64,000 nucleotides of DNA from Marinomonas spartinae (GTDB lineage: Bacteria; Pseudomonadota; Gammaproteobacteria; Pseudomonadales; Marinomonadaceae), in the NCBI RefSeq assembly GCF_016461715.1, contig NZ_JAEMUI010000001.1:248001-312000 (forward strand). Reading direction: 5' to 3'. The notes under the pieces were generated by a model that did no database searches, was not told the origin of the DNA, and saw only the letters and a list, made by a program, of their open reading frames with translations. The number at the start of each line of letters is the position of its first letter. Position 1 is the stretch's first letter. Of this stretch, positions 44,409 to 55,520 are shown one piece after another. Position numbers and translations under genes: made by a program.

Positions 44409-45320
44409 ATGTCAATGAAGTTTTTTATGATTGAATATCCTAGTATAGAGTCTATTGTTGGGCAAACGCCTTTAGTGCGATTGCAAAGAATCAACCCAAA
44501 CCCAAACAACACGGTGTTATTAAAGCTCGAAGGACAAAATCCTGCAGGATCGGTTAAAGATCGTCCCGCATTAAATATGATTTTACAAGCAGAACTGCGT
44601 GGTGAGATTGCGCCAGGTGATAGCTTGATCGAAGCAACCAGTGGTAATACAGGGATTGCCTTGGCGATGGCAGCGGCGATAAAAGGTTATAAAATGCACC
44701 TTATCATGCCTGACAATATGAGCCAGGAGCGTAAATCTGCTATGACAGCCTATGGTGCTGTTTTGCATCTGGTGACAAAAGAAGAAGGTATGGAGCGAGC
44801 GCGGGATCTGGCCATGGAGATGCAAGCGCAAGGCCTTGGTAAAGTGCTGAATCAGTTTGGTAATCAGGACAATCCTAATGCGCACTATTTAACAACGGGT
44901 CCTGAAATTTGGCAGCAAACTCAAGGCACGGTCACTCACTTTGTTAGCTCAATGGGGACAACTGGCACCATTATGGGGGTCTCTCATTATCTTAAAGAGC
45001 AAAACCCAAGCATTGAAATTGTTGGTTTGCAGCCTGCCGATGGGGCCAGTATTCCTGGAATTCGCCGCTGGCCGAAAGAGTATTTACCGACCATCTTTGA
45101 CGAAACACGAGTTGATCGAGTGATGGATGTCGAGCAAAACCATGCGGAGATAACCATGCGACGCTTAGCTAAAGAAGAAGGGATCTTTGCGGGAGTATCG
45201 TCTGGTGGCTCTGTTTATGCAGCGTTAGAGTTGTCTAAAGTCCTTAATAATGCGGTGATTGTTGCGATTGTGTGTGATCGTGGTGACCGCTATTTATCCA
45301 CAGGAGTGTTTGACTCGTGA
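44409..45320 (+). CDS. cysM: Cysteine synthase B (O-acetylserine sulfhydrylase)
   Basis: A 303-residue PLP enzyme, the same length as E. coli CysM. 'GQNPAGSVKDRPALNM' carries the PLP-binding Lys; 'SGNTGIALAMA' and 'SSMGTTGTIMG' bind the cofactor phosphate. It makes cysteine from O-acetylserine and sulfide or thiosulfate. Two starts are possible: ATG at 44409 or at 44427 (MIEYPSIES), and neither has a strong ribosome site. Its place between BarA and rlmD matches the Pseudomonas order. Confidence 0.95.
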   Translation: MSMKFFMIEYPSIESIVGQTPLVRLQRINPNPNNTVLLKLEGQNPAGSVKDRPALNMILQAELRGEIAPGDSLIEATSGNTGIALAMAAAIKGYKMHLIMPDNMSQERKSAMTAYGAVLHLVTKEEGMERARDLAMEMQAQGLGKVLNQFGNQDNPNAHYLTTGPEIWQQTQGTVTHFVSSMGTTGTIMGVSHYLKEQNPSIEIVGLQPADGASIPGIRRWPKEYLPTIFDETRVDRVMDVEQNHAEITMRRLAKEEGIFAGVSSGGSVYAALELSKVLNNAVIVAIVCDRGDRYLSTGVFDS

Positions 45321-45404
45321 CGTTATGTAGCAAGGTAGGGTATTGCGCCAATATGCGTTAGAATAGGGCATCCTTTATATTTATCTTGTTGAAGAGACAT
45401 TCCC

Positions 45405-46721
45405 TTGAGAAGAAGACACCCAACGCGACGCCCACCTAGTCCCCCGTCACTTGGTCCTATCCAGTTGTTTGAGATTGACGGGCTAACGCATGATGCAAAG
45501 GGGGTGGCTCGTCAACAGGGTAAAGTCACCTTCATTTCGGGTGCCTTACCGGGTGAAACGGTAGAGGCACAAGTCAGCAAAGCAGGGCGTCGTTTTGATG
45601 AGGCGTCACTCAAGCAGATTGTCCGCCAAAGTCCGCATCGGATCACGCCTGCTTGTCCACACTTTTCACAGTGTGGCGGGTGCAGCTTTCAGCATTTGGT
45701 TCAAGAAAAGCAACTGGAGGCCAAGTATGATTGGCTAAAGGGGCAGGTTCGAAAATTGGTTGACTCTGACGATGCCTTATCGGTGCTAGCGGATCAGCCG
45801 ATGGCATATCGTCGACGTGCTCGTTTATCGGTACAGGTCAAAAAACAGAAGGTGCTGTTTGGTTTTCGTGGAAAATCCTCTAGTGATATTGTTCCAATTG
45901 ATCGTTGTTTGGTGCTAACGACACCTTTGCAAGCGGTTTTCGAGTCCCTTAAAACATCGCTTATTGATGATGATCTGGCCAAAAAATTGGGTCATATCGA
46001 ATTGTTAGAGGACAGCAAAGGCCTTGCCGTGACGTTTCGTTTAACTCATGCGTTGGACGATCGCCTCAAAGCTCAGTGGGAGGCATGGGCTCAACAACAG
46101 CAAGTCGCACTGTATTGGCAACCACCTGAGATGAAAAGGGCCTTGATTGGCGATGGGGCTAGACGTTTTTATCAGCTTGATGGTTTAACACTGCATTATC
46201 ATCCTCAAGATTTTATTCAAGTTAATGCGCCCATGAATGAAAAAATGGTTGCACAGGCTATGGATTGGTTGGCTCCCAGCGAGCAAGATACCGTATTAGA
46301 CTTGTTTTGTGGAGTTGGTAACTTTTCTTTGCCTTTGGCTAAGCGTGCAAAACAGGTAGTGGGGGTTGAGCTTCAAGAAGAGATGGTTGTGGCGGCGAGG
46401 GAAAATGCGTTGGCTAATCATCTTGACAATGCACGTTTTGTTGCCGCCGATTTAACCAAGCCAGTGCATCAAGAACTTGCTAATATGTCGTTTACGAAAG
46501 TATTGTTAGATCCGCCTCGTGCGGGGGCATTTGAGTTTTTGGAGGCAATAATTAATATGCATCCTAAGCAAATCTTGTACGTTTCTTGCAATGCTTCTAC
46601 CTTAGCAAGAGATGCTGAATATTTAGTCACGAAAGGATATCGTGTTTTACGTACAGGTTTGATGGATATGTTTCCTCAAACCTCACATGTAGAGACTATG
46701 ATGTTACTGCAAAAGAAGTAA
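45405..46721 (+). CDS. rlmD: 23S rRNA (uracil-1939-C5)-methyltransferase
   Basis: A 438-residue protein. An N-terminal TRAM-like domain (~20-75) leads to a [4Fe-4S] site 'CPHFSQCGGCSFQH' (C-x5-C-x2-C) plus the Cys in 'DRCLVL'. The methyltransferase domain has SAM motif 'VLDLFCGVGNFSLPLA' and catalytic Cys in 'YVSCNASTLARD'. It methylates U1939 of 23S rRNA. The start is TTG at 45405. It is followed 16 nt later by relA, probably in one operon. Confidence 0.95.
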   Translation: MRRRHPTRRPPSPPSLGPIQLFEIDGLTHDAKGVARQQGKVTFISGALPGETVEAQVSKAGRRFDEASLKQIVRQSPHRITPACPHFSQCGGCSFQHLVQEKQLEAKYDWLKGQVRKLVDSDDALSVLADQPMAYRRRARLSVQVKKQKVLFGFRGKSSSDIVPIDRCLVLTTPLQAVFESLKTSLIDDDLAKKLGHIELLEDSKGLAVTFRLTHALDDRLKAQWEAWAQQQQVALYWQPPEMKRALIGDGARRFYQLDGLTLHYHPQDFIQVNAPMNEKMVAQAMDWLAPSEQDTVLDLFCGVGNFSLPLAKRAKQVVGVELQEEMVVAARENALANHLDNARFVAADLTKPVHQELANMSFTKVLLDPPRAGAFEFLEAIINMHPKQILYVSCNASTLARDAEYLVTKGYRVLRTGLMDMFPQTSHVETMMLLQKK

Positions 46722-46737
46722 TTTTAAGGGTAAGGCA

Positions 46738-48987
46738 ATGGTAACAGTAAGAAAAGATCACCCGATTTCAGCAGACGGAACGGTTGATATTGATCTATGG
46801 ATGGCGCAGTTTGCCAATACAGTTGATGACGGCTCAAGAGTGCCGCTACGTATGGCATGTGAGCTGGCCCGTAAAGCTGAGTTTCAGTCTCCTCGCCCTT
46901 CTTACTGGGGGCCGCAAGCGAGCACCTTCCGAGCTGGGCTTGAGATGGTCGAGATACTGTCTAGCTTCCGTGCTGATCAGGACTCTTTGGTCGCAGCGGC
47001 TTTATACCGTGTGGTTCGAGAAGATCAGCTGCCAATTTCTCGTGTGGTCGATATGTTTGGGCGTAAAGTCGCTTCTATCATTGAAGGCGTAGTGCGAATG
47101 GGAGAGGTGTCGAAAAACCTAACCCTTGATTCCGCCGCGGAAGTATTAGGTAGCAGTGAAAACCAGCTGGAATCGTTGCGTAAGATGCTGGTGTCGATCA
47201 TCGATGATGTGCGTGTGGTGTTGATCAAGCTGGCAGAGCGTGCCTGCGCCATCAAGGAAGCTAAGCACCAAGATGAAGCGCGTCGTGTTGCCGTTGCCCT
47301 AGAAGTACAAAGTGTTTATGCCCCGTTGGCCCATCGTTTGGGGATTGGTCATATTAAATGGGAGTTGGAAGACTTATCGTTTCGCTATCTTTATCCACTG
47401 GAATACAAGCGTATTGCTACTTGGTTGGATGAAAAGCGTCTTGATCGTCAGCAATACATCGATGACGTGATTGACGTACTACGTAAGCGTCTAGAAGGTA
47501 TTAATATTCATGCGGATTTAATGGGCCGTGCAAAACATATTTACAGCATCTGGCGCAAAATGAAGCGCAAAAACATCGGCTTTGATGAAGTGTACGATGT
47601 ACGAGCGGTGCGCATTTTGGTGGATGAAACCATGGAGTGCTATGGGGTTCTAGGGGTGGTGCATAATTTATGGAAGCCCATCCCTCAGGAATTCGATGAC
47701 TACATTAGTAACCCAAAAAGTAACGGTTATCAGTCTTTACATACGGCGGTTATTGGGCCACAGGGCCGAGCATTAGAAATTCAGATCCGTACCAAAACCA
47801 TGCACGAAGATGCCGAGTTGGGAGTGTGTGCCCACTGGAAGTACAAGGGAACGGATTTAAGTTCTAATAGCACAAGCTATGAAGAAAAGCTTCAGTGGCT
47901 AAGAACGATTTTGGACTTCCATGAAGTTCAAGACGACTTTGAATCTTTATCAGAGCAAATTCGCAGTGAAATTGAGCAAGATCGTATTTATGTGTTCACC
48001 CCAGATGGGCATGTTGTGGATTTGCCAGTCAATGCTACCCCTGTCGATTTTGCCTATCGGGTGCATACGGAAATTGGCCATCGTTGCCGTGGCGCCAAAA
48101 TAAACGGCAAAATAGCCTCTTTGGTTACCCATCTTAAAACTGGCGATAAAGTTGAAATTCTTACCTCGAAGGAAGGATCACCTAGTCGAGATTGGCTGCA
48201 TCCTACCTTTGGTTATGTGCAAACCAATCGTGCTAGAGCGAAAATTCAAAATTGGTTTCGAAAAGAAGATCGTGAGAAAAACTTAGAGGCAGGGAAACTG
48301 ATTCTCGATAAGCAGATCAAACGACTTGGTGTAGATGAAAGTCGTCTTGATTTAATGAAGTTATCTTCTCGCTTTAATTTTTCTAACGCAGATGAAGTCT
48401 ACGTGGCTTTAGGGGCTGGTGATATTCAGTTATCTCGTGTGCTTCATGCGATTGATGACCTGATGAGTCTAGATGGTAATGCCCCTGTCGTACGTCCAGT
48501 TAGACTGAAGAAAAGTCGTCATAAATCCTCCGATAATGATGTGCATATTTTGGGAGTCGGCAAATTGCTGACACAAATGGCGAAATGTTGTTCGCCAGTG
48601 CCAGGGGATGAGATTGTCGGTTACATCACACAAGGTCGGGGCGTATCGATTCACAAACAAGATTGCACGAATATCATTCAGATGAGTGGTGAAGAGCCTG
48701 AACGTATGGTAGAAGTCAGCTGGGGTGAAGAGGTGGATAATCTTTACCCAGTGAACATTCAGGTGGAAGCCTATGATCGAACGGGTCTGCTCAATGATAT
48801 CACCGCGCTGTTGGCGAATGAAAAAGTCAACTTGCTGTCCATGAACACATTATCGACAAAAGAAAGTCATACGGCGGTAATTCGTTTCACTATAGAGGTG
48901 GGGGAATTAGGCGTGTTGAGTAAGCTGTTACATCGTATTGATCAGCTACCCAATGTGCTGAACGTGTTTAGGGAAAAAGACTTTTGA
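46738..48987 (+). CDS. relA: GTP pyrophosphokinase RelA
   Basis: A 749-residue protein. The N-terminal hydrolase-like domain has lost the HD metal-site motif (it reads 'AALYRVVREDQLP'), so it is the synthesis-only RelA. The synthetase carries 'VYDVRAVRILVDE' and 'NPKSNGYQSLHTAV'. TGS ('VFTPDGHVVDLPVNATPVDFAY'), zinc-finger-like ('KCCSPVPGDEIVGYI') and C-terminal ACT domains follow. It makes (p)ppGpp on stalled ribosomes. TAAGG precedes the ATG. Confidence 0.96.
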   Translation: MVTVRKDHPISADGTVDIDLWMAQFANTVDDGSRVPLRMACELARKAEFQSPRPSYWGPQASTFRAGLEMVEILSSFRADQDSLVAAALYRVVREDQLPISRVVDMFGRKVASIIEGVVRMGEVSKNLTLDSAAEVLGSSENQLESLRKMLVSIIDDVRVVLIKLAERACAIKEAKHQDEARRVAVALEVQSVYAPLAHRLGIGHIKWELEDLSFRYLYPLEYKRIATWLDEKRLDRQQYIDDVIDVLRKRLEGINIHADLMGRAKHIYSIWRKMKRKNIGFDEVYDVRAVRILVDETMECYGVLGVVHNLWKPIPQEFDDYISNPKSNGYQSLHTAVIGPQGRALEIQIRTKTMHEDAELGVCAHWKYKGTDLSSNSTSYEEKLQWLRTILDFHEVQDDFESLSEQIRSEIEQDRIYVFTPDGHVVDLPVNATPVDFAYRVHTEIGHRCRGAKINGKIASLVTHLKTGDKVEILTSKEGSPSRDWLHPTFGYVQTNRARAKIQNWFRKEDREKNLEAGKLILDKQIKRLGVDESRLDLMKLSSRFNFSNADEVYVALGAGDIQLSRVLHAIDDLMSLDGNAPVVRPVRLKKSRHKSSDNDVHILGVGKLLTQMAKCCSPVPGDEIVGYITQGRGVSIHKQDCTNIIQMSGEEPERMVEVSWGEEVDNLYPVNIQVEAYDRTGLLNDITALLANEKVNLLSMNTLSTKESHTAVIRFTIEVGELGVLSKLLHRIDQLPNVLNVFREKDF

Positions 48988-49004
48988 GTGCGTTAGGGTC
49001 CACT

Positions 49005-49865
49005 ATGACGTCCATGGATCGCTTATTAACACTCATGGCCTGTTTGCGGGATAAAGAGCATGGCTGTGATTGGGATAAGAAGCAGACCTATCAGACCATT
49101 GCGCCTTACACTTTGGAGGAAGCATACGAAGTGTTAGACGCGATTGAGCGTCGTGATTACGAGCATCTAAAGGAAGAGCTTGGCGACTTACTCTTTCAAG
49201 TAGTGTTTTACGCACAAATAGGTAAAGAGGAACAGCGCTTTGATTTTGATGATGTCGTCAATGAAATCATCAATAAGATGCTGCGTCGCCATCCTCATAT
49301 TTTTCCTGATGGGGATTTAGCGCGTTTTGGAGAGGCTCCCCCAGTTTCACAAGAGGCATTACGAGGTCAGTGGGACCGCATCAAAGCAGAAGAAAAACGG
49401 CTAAAAAGTCAGCGCTCTCAACTCAATGTTCCTAACGATGGTATTCTCAAAGATCATTCCTATGAAGAAGAGAGTCTATTGTCTGCGGTTCCTGTCTCCA
49501 TGCCAGCGTTGATGCAAGCTGATAAATTGCAGAAAAAAGCCGCTAAAGTGGGCTTTGATTGGCCAGATGTAGCGCCAGTTTTTGCCAAAATTCGTGAAGA
49601 GTTAGCCGAACTAGAAGAAGCCATTCAGCAAGCAGAGCAAGCGCACATCGAAGCTGAAATGGGCGATGTTTTGTTTGCCATGAGTAATTTGGCGCGTCAT
49701 TTGAACGTGTCACCTGATGTGGCTTTAAATCGTACCAATGTAAAATTTCGTCGTCGCTTTGCTCGCATAGAAACGTTAGTATCAGAGAGTGGAAAAAGCC
49801 TAACTGATTGTTCTCTTGAAGAGTTAGATGTTTTATGGGAGCAAGCGAAACGAGAAGGCTTATAA
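49005..49865 (+). CDS. mazG: Nucleoside triphosphate pyrophosphohydrolase MazG
   Basis: A 286-residue protein with two MazG domains. The first includes 'CDWDKKQTYQTIAPYTLEEAYEVLDAI' and the 'EELGDLLFQVVFYAQ' metal-binding helix; the second has 'KVGFDWPDV' and 'EMGDVLFAMSNLARHL'. It hydrolyses NTPs and limits ppGpp-linked effects. I prefer ATG at 49005, with AGGG 6 nt upstream; an in-frame TTG at 48984 overlaps the relA stop, so coupling to relA remains possible. Confidence 0.94.
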   Translation: MTSMDRLLTLMACLRDKEHGCDWDKKQTYQTIAPYTLEEAYEVLDAIERRDYEHLKEELGDLLFQVVFYAQIGKEEQRFDFDDVVNEIINKMLRRHPHIFPDGDLARFGEAPPVSQEALRGQWDRIKAEEKRLKSQRSQLNVPNDGILKDHSYEEESLLSAVPVSMPALMQADKLQKKAAKVGFDWPDVAPVFAKIREELAELEEAIQQAEQAHIEAEMGDVLFAMSNLARHLNVSPDVALNRTNVKFRRRFARIETLVSESGKSLTDCSLEELDVLWEQAKREGL

Positions 49866-49948
49866 GCTCTCGTTAACAATAATGATAACTATTGAAGCCA
49901 AAAGGCGCAGATATCTTGTGTTGTCTTTTGTTTGAAAGGAGGGGTGAA

Positions 49949-52579
49949 GTGAGTGACCGTCAAGCATCATTGCGTGAAAATGTGAGATTACTAGGAGATT
50001 GTTTAGGGGAAACCATGAGCAATCACTTGGGAGAGGATTTTTTACAAACTGTCGAGAAGGTCCGTCAGTTATCAAAAGATGGTCGTCACTCAGGGGATTC
50101 AGCGGCATTGATTGAAGCACTGGAAGCGCTGGATGAAAAAGACATCGTGCCAGTGGCCCGTGCGTTTAATCAGTTTTTGAACTTGTCAAACATCGCTGAG
50201 CAATATCATCGTGTTCATCGTCGCCGTACTAACGAAAGCCTTGGCATCTATCAAAATCCGGTAGGAGATTTACTGGGACGCTTGTCAAAAGAAGGGTTTT
50301 CATCGGAACAAATGCTTAACGCCTTGCAAGGGCAGTCAATTGAGTTGGTGCTCACTGCTCATCCAACCGAAGTAGTACGCCGTTCTCTTATCCGCAAATA
50401 CGATAATATTTCAACGCAACTTGAAGCATTAGATAAAGATAATATTCTCCCTTTAGAAGAAGCGAAACACATTCGTCGCCTTAAAGAAATCATTACCCAA
50501 GCATGGCATACCGATGAAATTCGTGAACAGCGTCCTACGCCAGTTGATGAAGCAAAATGGGGCTTCGCGGTAATAGAACAATCTTTATGGGAAGCGGTAC
50601 CTGGTTTTTTCCGTCAATTAGACAAACAGTATCGTCAGTATTCTGATATGGAGCATTTGCCGCTAAATCTAGCTCCTATTCACTTTGCGACCTGGATGGG
50701 GGGAGATCGAGATGGCAACCCTAATGTCACCCACAAAATTACTGAAGAAGTCACGTTACTGGCTCGTTGGATGGCCGCTGACTTATATATTAAAGATTTG
50801 AACGTTTTGCGTTCTGAGTTTTCGATGACCCAGTGTAACGCGGCATTACGTGAGCGTGTGGGTGATAGTCCACAGCCTTATCGAGAAGTATTACGTCGCT
50901 TAGAGCAAAGCATGATCGCGACTAAAGAGTGGGCTCAAGCACGCTTGGATGGTCGCCCGGAGAGCGCCGAGAATATTATGCTGAACAGTCAGGAATTAAT
51001 GAATGACCTGACTTTGTGTTATCAGTCTCTTATCGACTGTGGCATGAAAGTGATCGCGAATGGGGCCCTGTTAGACTTGATTCGCTGTGCTGCCACGTTT
51101 GGTTTAACCTTAGTGAAGTTAGATGTTCGTCAAGATGCCTCTCGTCATATTGAGGCCTTGTCGGCGATTACTCGTTTTTATGGCGTCGGAGATTATGCCG
51201 AGTGGGATGAGGCTTCTCGCCAAGCGTTTTTGTTAACAGAACTGAACTCCAAACGTCCTTTGTTGCCGTTAGATTGGTCACCAACGCCTGAGGTTAAAGA
51301 GGTATTGGACACATTTGCCATGATTGCCAAAGGTGAAGCCAGCTCATTTGGTTCCTATGTGATCTCAATGGCCAGTGCACCGTCAGATGTGTTGGCAGTG
51401 GCTTTAATGCTAAAAGAGTCCGGTGTACGTTTTCCTATGCGTATCGTGCCGCTGTTTGAAACCTTAGCGGATCTGGATAATGCTGAGCCAATCATTGAAC
51501 AGCTCTTCACCATCCCATGGTATAAGGCTTATATCAATGGTCGTCAAGAAGTCATGATTGGTTATTCTGACTCTGCCAAAGATGCGGGACAAATTGCCGC
51601 AACATGGGGGCAATATCGCGCCCAAGAGGCCTTAACAGGGCTGTGTAAGCGTCATGGGGTGCATTTAACCTTGTTCCATGGACGTGGCGGTACTGTGGGG
51701 CGTGGTGGCGGTCCTGCTCACGTAGCCATTTTGTCCCAACCTCCTGGTTCGGTAAATGGCTCGATTCGCGTCACAGAGCAAGGGGAGATGATTCGCTTTA
51801 AATTCGGTATCCCTGATATTGCCGTTCGCTCATTGGAGCTTTATTGTTCCGCCGTATTGGAAGCGACCCTAATTCCAGCATCACCACCAAAAGAAGAATG
51901 GCGAGCTATTATGGATGAGATGGCAGAAGTTGGGATGAACCAATATCGCTCTATTGTTCGAGGTCATGAGGATTTTGTGGCGTATTTTAGGGCGACTACA
52001 CCGGAACAGGAGTTGGCTAAGCTGCCTTTGGGATCCCGACCTGCTCGTCGGCGTTCTGACGGTGGTGTCGAGAGCTTGCGAGCTATTCCTTGGATTTTCG
52101 CGTGGATGCAAATTCGTCTTATGTTGCCGGCTTGGTTAGGAGCTGAAAGTGCGTTAGAGCAAGCCATCGAGTCGGGTAATTTAGATAAACTGCGGGAAAT
52201 GCATAAAAAATGGCCATTTTTTGGGGCTTATTTGGATATGCTTGATATGGTACTAGCCAAGGCTGAGCCAGATATTGCCGAGTACTATGAGAAGCGTCTC
52301 GTGGATGAAGAGCTTAAAGGGTTAGGCCGTTTGTTGCGTAGCAAGTTATTACAAGTGAGTGAGTTGGTCAAAGAGTTGAAGCAACAAGACCGACTGATTG
52401 AAGACAATAAAACCATTCGCCAGTCGATTGATGTTCGTAACCCCTACATTGATCCGTTGCATTATCTGCAGGCCGAATTGCTGTATAGAAGCCGTAAAAA
52501 CCCAGATAACCCAGAAGTGAATAAGGCGTTAATGATTACAATGGCTGGTATTGCCAGTGGTATGCAAAATACGGGCTAA
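49949..52579 (+). CDS. ppc: Phosphoenolpyruvate carboxylase
   Basis: An 876-residue enzyme, close to the E. coli 883. 'VLTAHPTEVVRRSLI' carries the catalytic His and 'FHGRGGTVGRGGGP' is the PEP/bicarbonate loop. It makes oxaloacetate from PEP and bicarbonate to refill the TCA cycle, complementing the glyoxylate shunt genes at 8-12 kb. The start is GTG at 49949, 6 nt after AGGAGG; the upstream ATG at 49892 would add 19 unrelated residues. Confidence 0.97.
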   Translation: MSDRQASLRENVRLLGDCLGETMSNHLGEDFLQTVEKVRQLSKDGRHSGDSAALIEALEALDEKDIVPVARAFNQFLNLSNIAEQYHRVHRRRTNESLGIYQNPVGDLLGRLSKEGFSSEQMLNALQGQSIELVLTAHPTEVVRRSLIRKYDNISTQLEALDKDNILPLEEAKHIRRLKEIITQAWHTDEIREQRPTPVDEAKWGFAVIEQSLWEAVPGFFRQLDKQYRQYSDMEHLPLNLAPIHFATWMGGDRDGNPNVTHKITEEVTLLARWMAADLYIKDLNVLRSEFSMTQCNAALRERVGDSPQPYREVLRRLEQSMIATKEWAQARLDGRPESAENIMLNSQELMNDLTLCYQSLIDCGMKVIANGALLDLIRCAATFGLTLVKLDVRQDASRHIEALSAITRFYGVGDYAEWDEASRQAFLLTELNSKRPLLPLDWSPTPEVKEVLDTFAMIAKGEASSFGSYVISMASAPSDVLAVALMLKESGVRFPMRIVPLFETLADLDNAEPIIEQLFTIPWYKAYINGRQEVMIGYSDSAKDAGQIAATWGQYRAQEALTGLCKRHGVHLTLFHGRGGTVGRGGGPAHVAILSQPPGSVNGSIRVTEQGEMIRFKFGIPDIAVRSLELYCSAVLEATLIPASPPKEEWRAIMDEMAEVGMNQYRSIVRGHEDFVAYFRATTPEQELAKLPLGSRPARRRSDGGVESLRAIPWIFAWMQIRLMLPAWLGAESALEQAIESGNLDKLREMHKKWPFFGAYLDMLDMVLAKAEPDIAEYYEKRLVDEELKGLGRLLRSKLLQVSELVKELKQQDRLIEDNKTIRQSIDVRNPYIDPLHYLQAELLYRSRKNPDNPEVNKALMITMAGIASGMQNTG

Positions 52580-52783
52580 ATCAGCATTTGATTAAAAAAC
52601 ATTCAATATAGGCGCTAAAATAGCGAAAATAAGACAGTAAATTTGCATCTTGAAGGCTTGCTTGGGTATGCTAAGCGGCCATTCGATTTTTTACAACGCA
52701 AGTCATCTGTTTTTTGTTGCTTTTTTTGCGCCTTTTTTGTGCGTGTTTTTTCATGTGGCAGATGGTTGCTTTCCAGTTTATAG

Positions 52784-53464
<681 letters not shown>

Positions 53465-53468
53465 TTCG

Positions 53469-54209
53469 ATGGCGGCAATTTTAGCGTTAGATACATCAAC
53501 CTCGGCTTGTTCTGTTGCATTGAACATAAATGGTGTGGTGCTGGAAGACTTTCGTATGGCACCACGCCAGCATAATGATTTGATTCTACCTATGGTAGAA
53601 CAAATTTTGCAGCAATCTGGGATGGCTTTGCAGGATTTGGATGCCATTGCGTTTGGACGAGGTCCAGGATCCTTTACGGGGCTTCGTATCAGTGCCGGCA
53701 TTGTGCAAGGATTGGCTTATGGTGCGGATTTACCAGTCATTCCTATCTCGACGTTGGCCGCTCAAGCATTGGAGGGCTTCCAGAAAACCGGGCTGCATCA
53801 TTGGTTATCTGCACTGGATGCTCGCATGGGCGAAATCTATGTGGCAGGGTACTTTGTTGATAAAGTGAGTGTCGATAAAGTAGCTCGGGGTGATAAAGCA
53901 ACTGAGCAATATAGTGTGAAGACCTTACTCGATGAGCGTGTGATTCATCCGGAACGTCTGGAGGCTCTTTCGTTACCCTATCAAGGTGTCGGGTCTGGTT
54001 GGCGATATGATGAGATACTCAATGGTTTATTGCCAGTTAAACCTGAGCAGGTGCTGATGGAGGTTGCTCCCCGAGCCGCTTGCATCGCACAACTGGCTGT
54101 TACAGCCTTTGAAAAAGGGGAAACGGTGTCGGCTTATGATGCTATTCCTATTTATTTAAGGGATGAAATTACCTGGGAGAAGCAGGCACCTAGAATAGGC
54201 AAGCGCTAA
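53469..54209 (+). CDS. tsaB: tRNA threonylcarbamoyladenosine biosynthesis protein TsaB
   Basis: A 246-residue ASKHA-fold protein. 'ILALDTSTSACSVAL' is the phosphate-1 loop and 'FGRGPGSFTGLRISAGIVQGLAYG' is the TsaB signature. It is the non-catalytic partner of TsaD in making t6A37 on ANN-decoding tRNAs. It follows adk at 4 nt and is probably in the same transcript. A strong terminator ends the operon. Confidence 0.95.
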   Translation: MAAILALDTSTSACSVALNINGVVLEDFRMAPRQHNDLILPMVEQILQQSGMALQDLDAIAFGRGPGSFTGLRISAGIVQGLAYGADLPVIPISTLAAQALEGFQKTGLHHWLSALDARMGEIYVAGYFVDKVSVDKVARGDKATEQYSVKTLLDERVIHPERLEALSLPYQGVGSGWRYDEILNGLLPVKPEQVLMEVAPRAACIAQLAVTAFEKGETVSAYDAIPIYLRDEITWEKQAPRIGKR

Positions 54210-54253
54210 CTGGATTTTATTGTTCTTTAGTTCGCGATTTGTAATGATTTTGT

Positions 54254-54280
54254 GATCACCTCTTTAGAGGTGATTTTTTT
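54254..54280 (+). terminator. Intrinsic terminator of adk-tsaB
   Basis: ATCACCTC and GAGGTGAT form a perfect 8-bp stem with loop TTTA, followed by TTTTTT. Confidence 0.93.
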
Positions 54281-54421
54281 AAAGTGTCTTTTATTGGAGT
54301 AGTAAATACCGATTTGTAGATGTTTTTTTGGCATCTGTTAAATAGGTGTTTTCATGAGAAAAAGCTATATTGATTACTTATACTTCATTACCATTGATGT
54401 GAATTACGAGTACTTTTTACC

Positions 54422-54703
54422 ATGCGAATTAGTCCTCCGCTTCCTGCAGCGATAAGCAATAAGAATGCGCCGTCTCTTGATTCCTCTATAATAAAAAAGC
54501 CATCAGGTGCCGCTGATTTATCAGTCTCCGCCTCAGTATCGCGCCTTGAAAAAGTACATTCTCATGACAATGCTTCTCGTTTTCGGCGTATAGAGGGGTT
54601 ATCGGCCAAAGCGCAATCCGCTCTTCAGGCGTACCATAATACCGAGGCAATGGCAGCGGATAATCCTCGAAATCAATTAATTGGAGTAGATGTTTTTGCT
54701 TAG
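54422..54703 (+). CDS. Conserved small protein upstream of rsmJ, unknown function
   Basis: A 93-residue protein. The N-terminal half is low complexity (Pro, Ser, Ala, as in [18 protein letters not shown]) and likely disordered. The C-terminal half is more ordered ('[20 protein letters not shown]' ... '[10 protein letters not shown]'). I recall similar small proteins ending in 'GVDxYA' in pseudomonads; no function is known to me. Its last 14 nt overlap the rsmJ start, so the two are probably translationally coupled. Confidence 0.65.
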   Translation: MRISPPLPAAISNKNAPSLDSSIIKKPSGAADLSVSASVSRLEKVHSHDNASRFRRIEGLSAKAQSALQAYHNTEAMAADNPRNQLIGVDVFA

Positions 54704-55481
54704 TCGTTTTGCTGTCGCCTCATTAGAGGCTGGATTCGATCTCTCTATCAAACAACTTGCTGATGAATTAAATGTACCGCTTTATCGCCTTGATAAGCCG
54801 CTGAAATATGTGGATGAATACGATTATTTGTTATTAATGGGAGAAAATGGCGTAAGTCTGGCTAAAACGGGTAAGGGGGCACCTAAACCTGTGCAGGTTG
54901 AGTTCACTTCCGGTGCGACGGACCACCGACGACGATTTGGCGGTGGAAAAGGTCAAGATATTGCCAAAGCGGTTGGCTTGAATAAGCGTAATGGGCTCCA
55001 TGTATTGGATGCAACGGCGGGATTGGGACGTGATGCATTTGTGTTAGCTAGCCTTGGTTGTCAGTTGTCCTTGTGTGAGCGTGTGGGCTTTGTTAGGGCA
55101 ATGCTGGAGGATGGCATAACTCGTGCTTTAGATCATCAGGAGGTGGGTGAGATAGTCGCTAGAATGGCGTTACTGGATAGAGACATTCATTCCATTACCG
55201 GACAAACGTTTGATGTGATTTATCTCGACCCTATGTATCCGCATACTGATAAATCGTCTGCGGCTGCTAAAAAAGAAATGGCCTTTTTTCGTGATTTGGT
55301 GGGTAAAGATGAGGATGCTGATGCACTTTTGCCAAAGGCGCTTGAATTGGCAGAATATCGAGTCGTTGTAAAGCGACCTAAAGGGGCGCCTTTTTTAAAT
55401 GGGATGGTGCCAACCTATCAACTTGAGGGAAAAGCTGGGCGATTTGACGTCCATGTTCTAAAATCATTAGAGGCCAGTTAA
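54690..55481 (+). CDS. rsmJ: 16S rRNA (guanine-1516-N2)-methyltransferase
   Basis: A 263-residue protein. '[20 protein letters not shown]' and SAM motif '[19 protein letters not shown]' are the RsmJ hallmarks, followed by '[20 protein letters not shown]'. It methylates G1516 of 16S rRNA. The start lies inside the preceding small gene and has no ribosome-binding site other than GGAG at 54683-54686. It is convergent with slyX, with a 39-nt gap and no hairpin. Confidence 0.94.
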   Translation: MFLLSRFAVASLEAGFDLSIKQLADELNVPLYRLDKPLKYVDEYDYLLLMGENGVSLAKTGKGAPKPVQVEFTSGATDHRRRFGGGKGQDIAKAVGLNKRNGLHVLDATAGLGRDAFVLASLGCQLSLCERVGFVRAMLEDGITRALDHQEVGEIVARMALLDRDIHSITGQTFDVIYLDPMYPHTDKSSAAAKKEMAFFRDLVGKDEDADALLPKALELAEYRVVVKRPKGAPFLNGMVPTYQLEGKAGRFDVHVLKSLEAS

Positions 55482-55520
55482 TCCTATTATCTGCGTTGTT
55501 ATCGCGAGTTCGCTTTATGT

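Noticed and set aside
49878..49896. Fur-like sequence (AATAATGATAACTATTGAA) before ppc
   Set aside because: About 13 of 19 matches to the Fur consensus, close to the chance level for AT-rich DNA, and ppc is not a normal Fur target.
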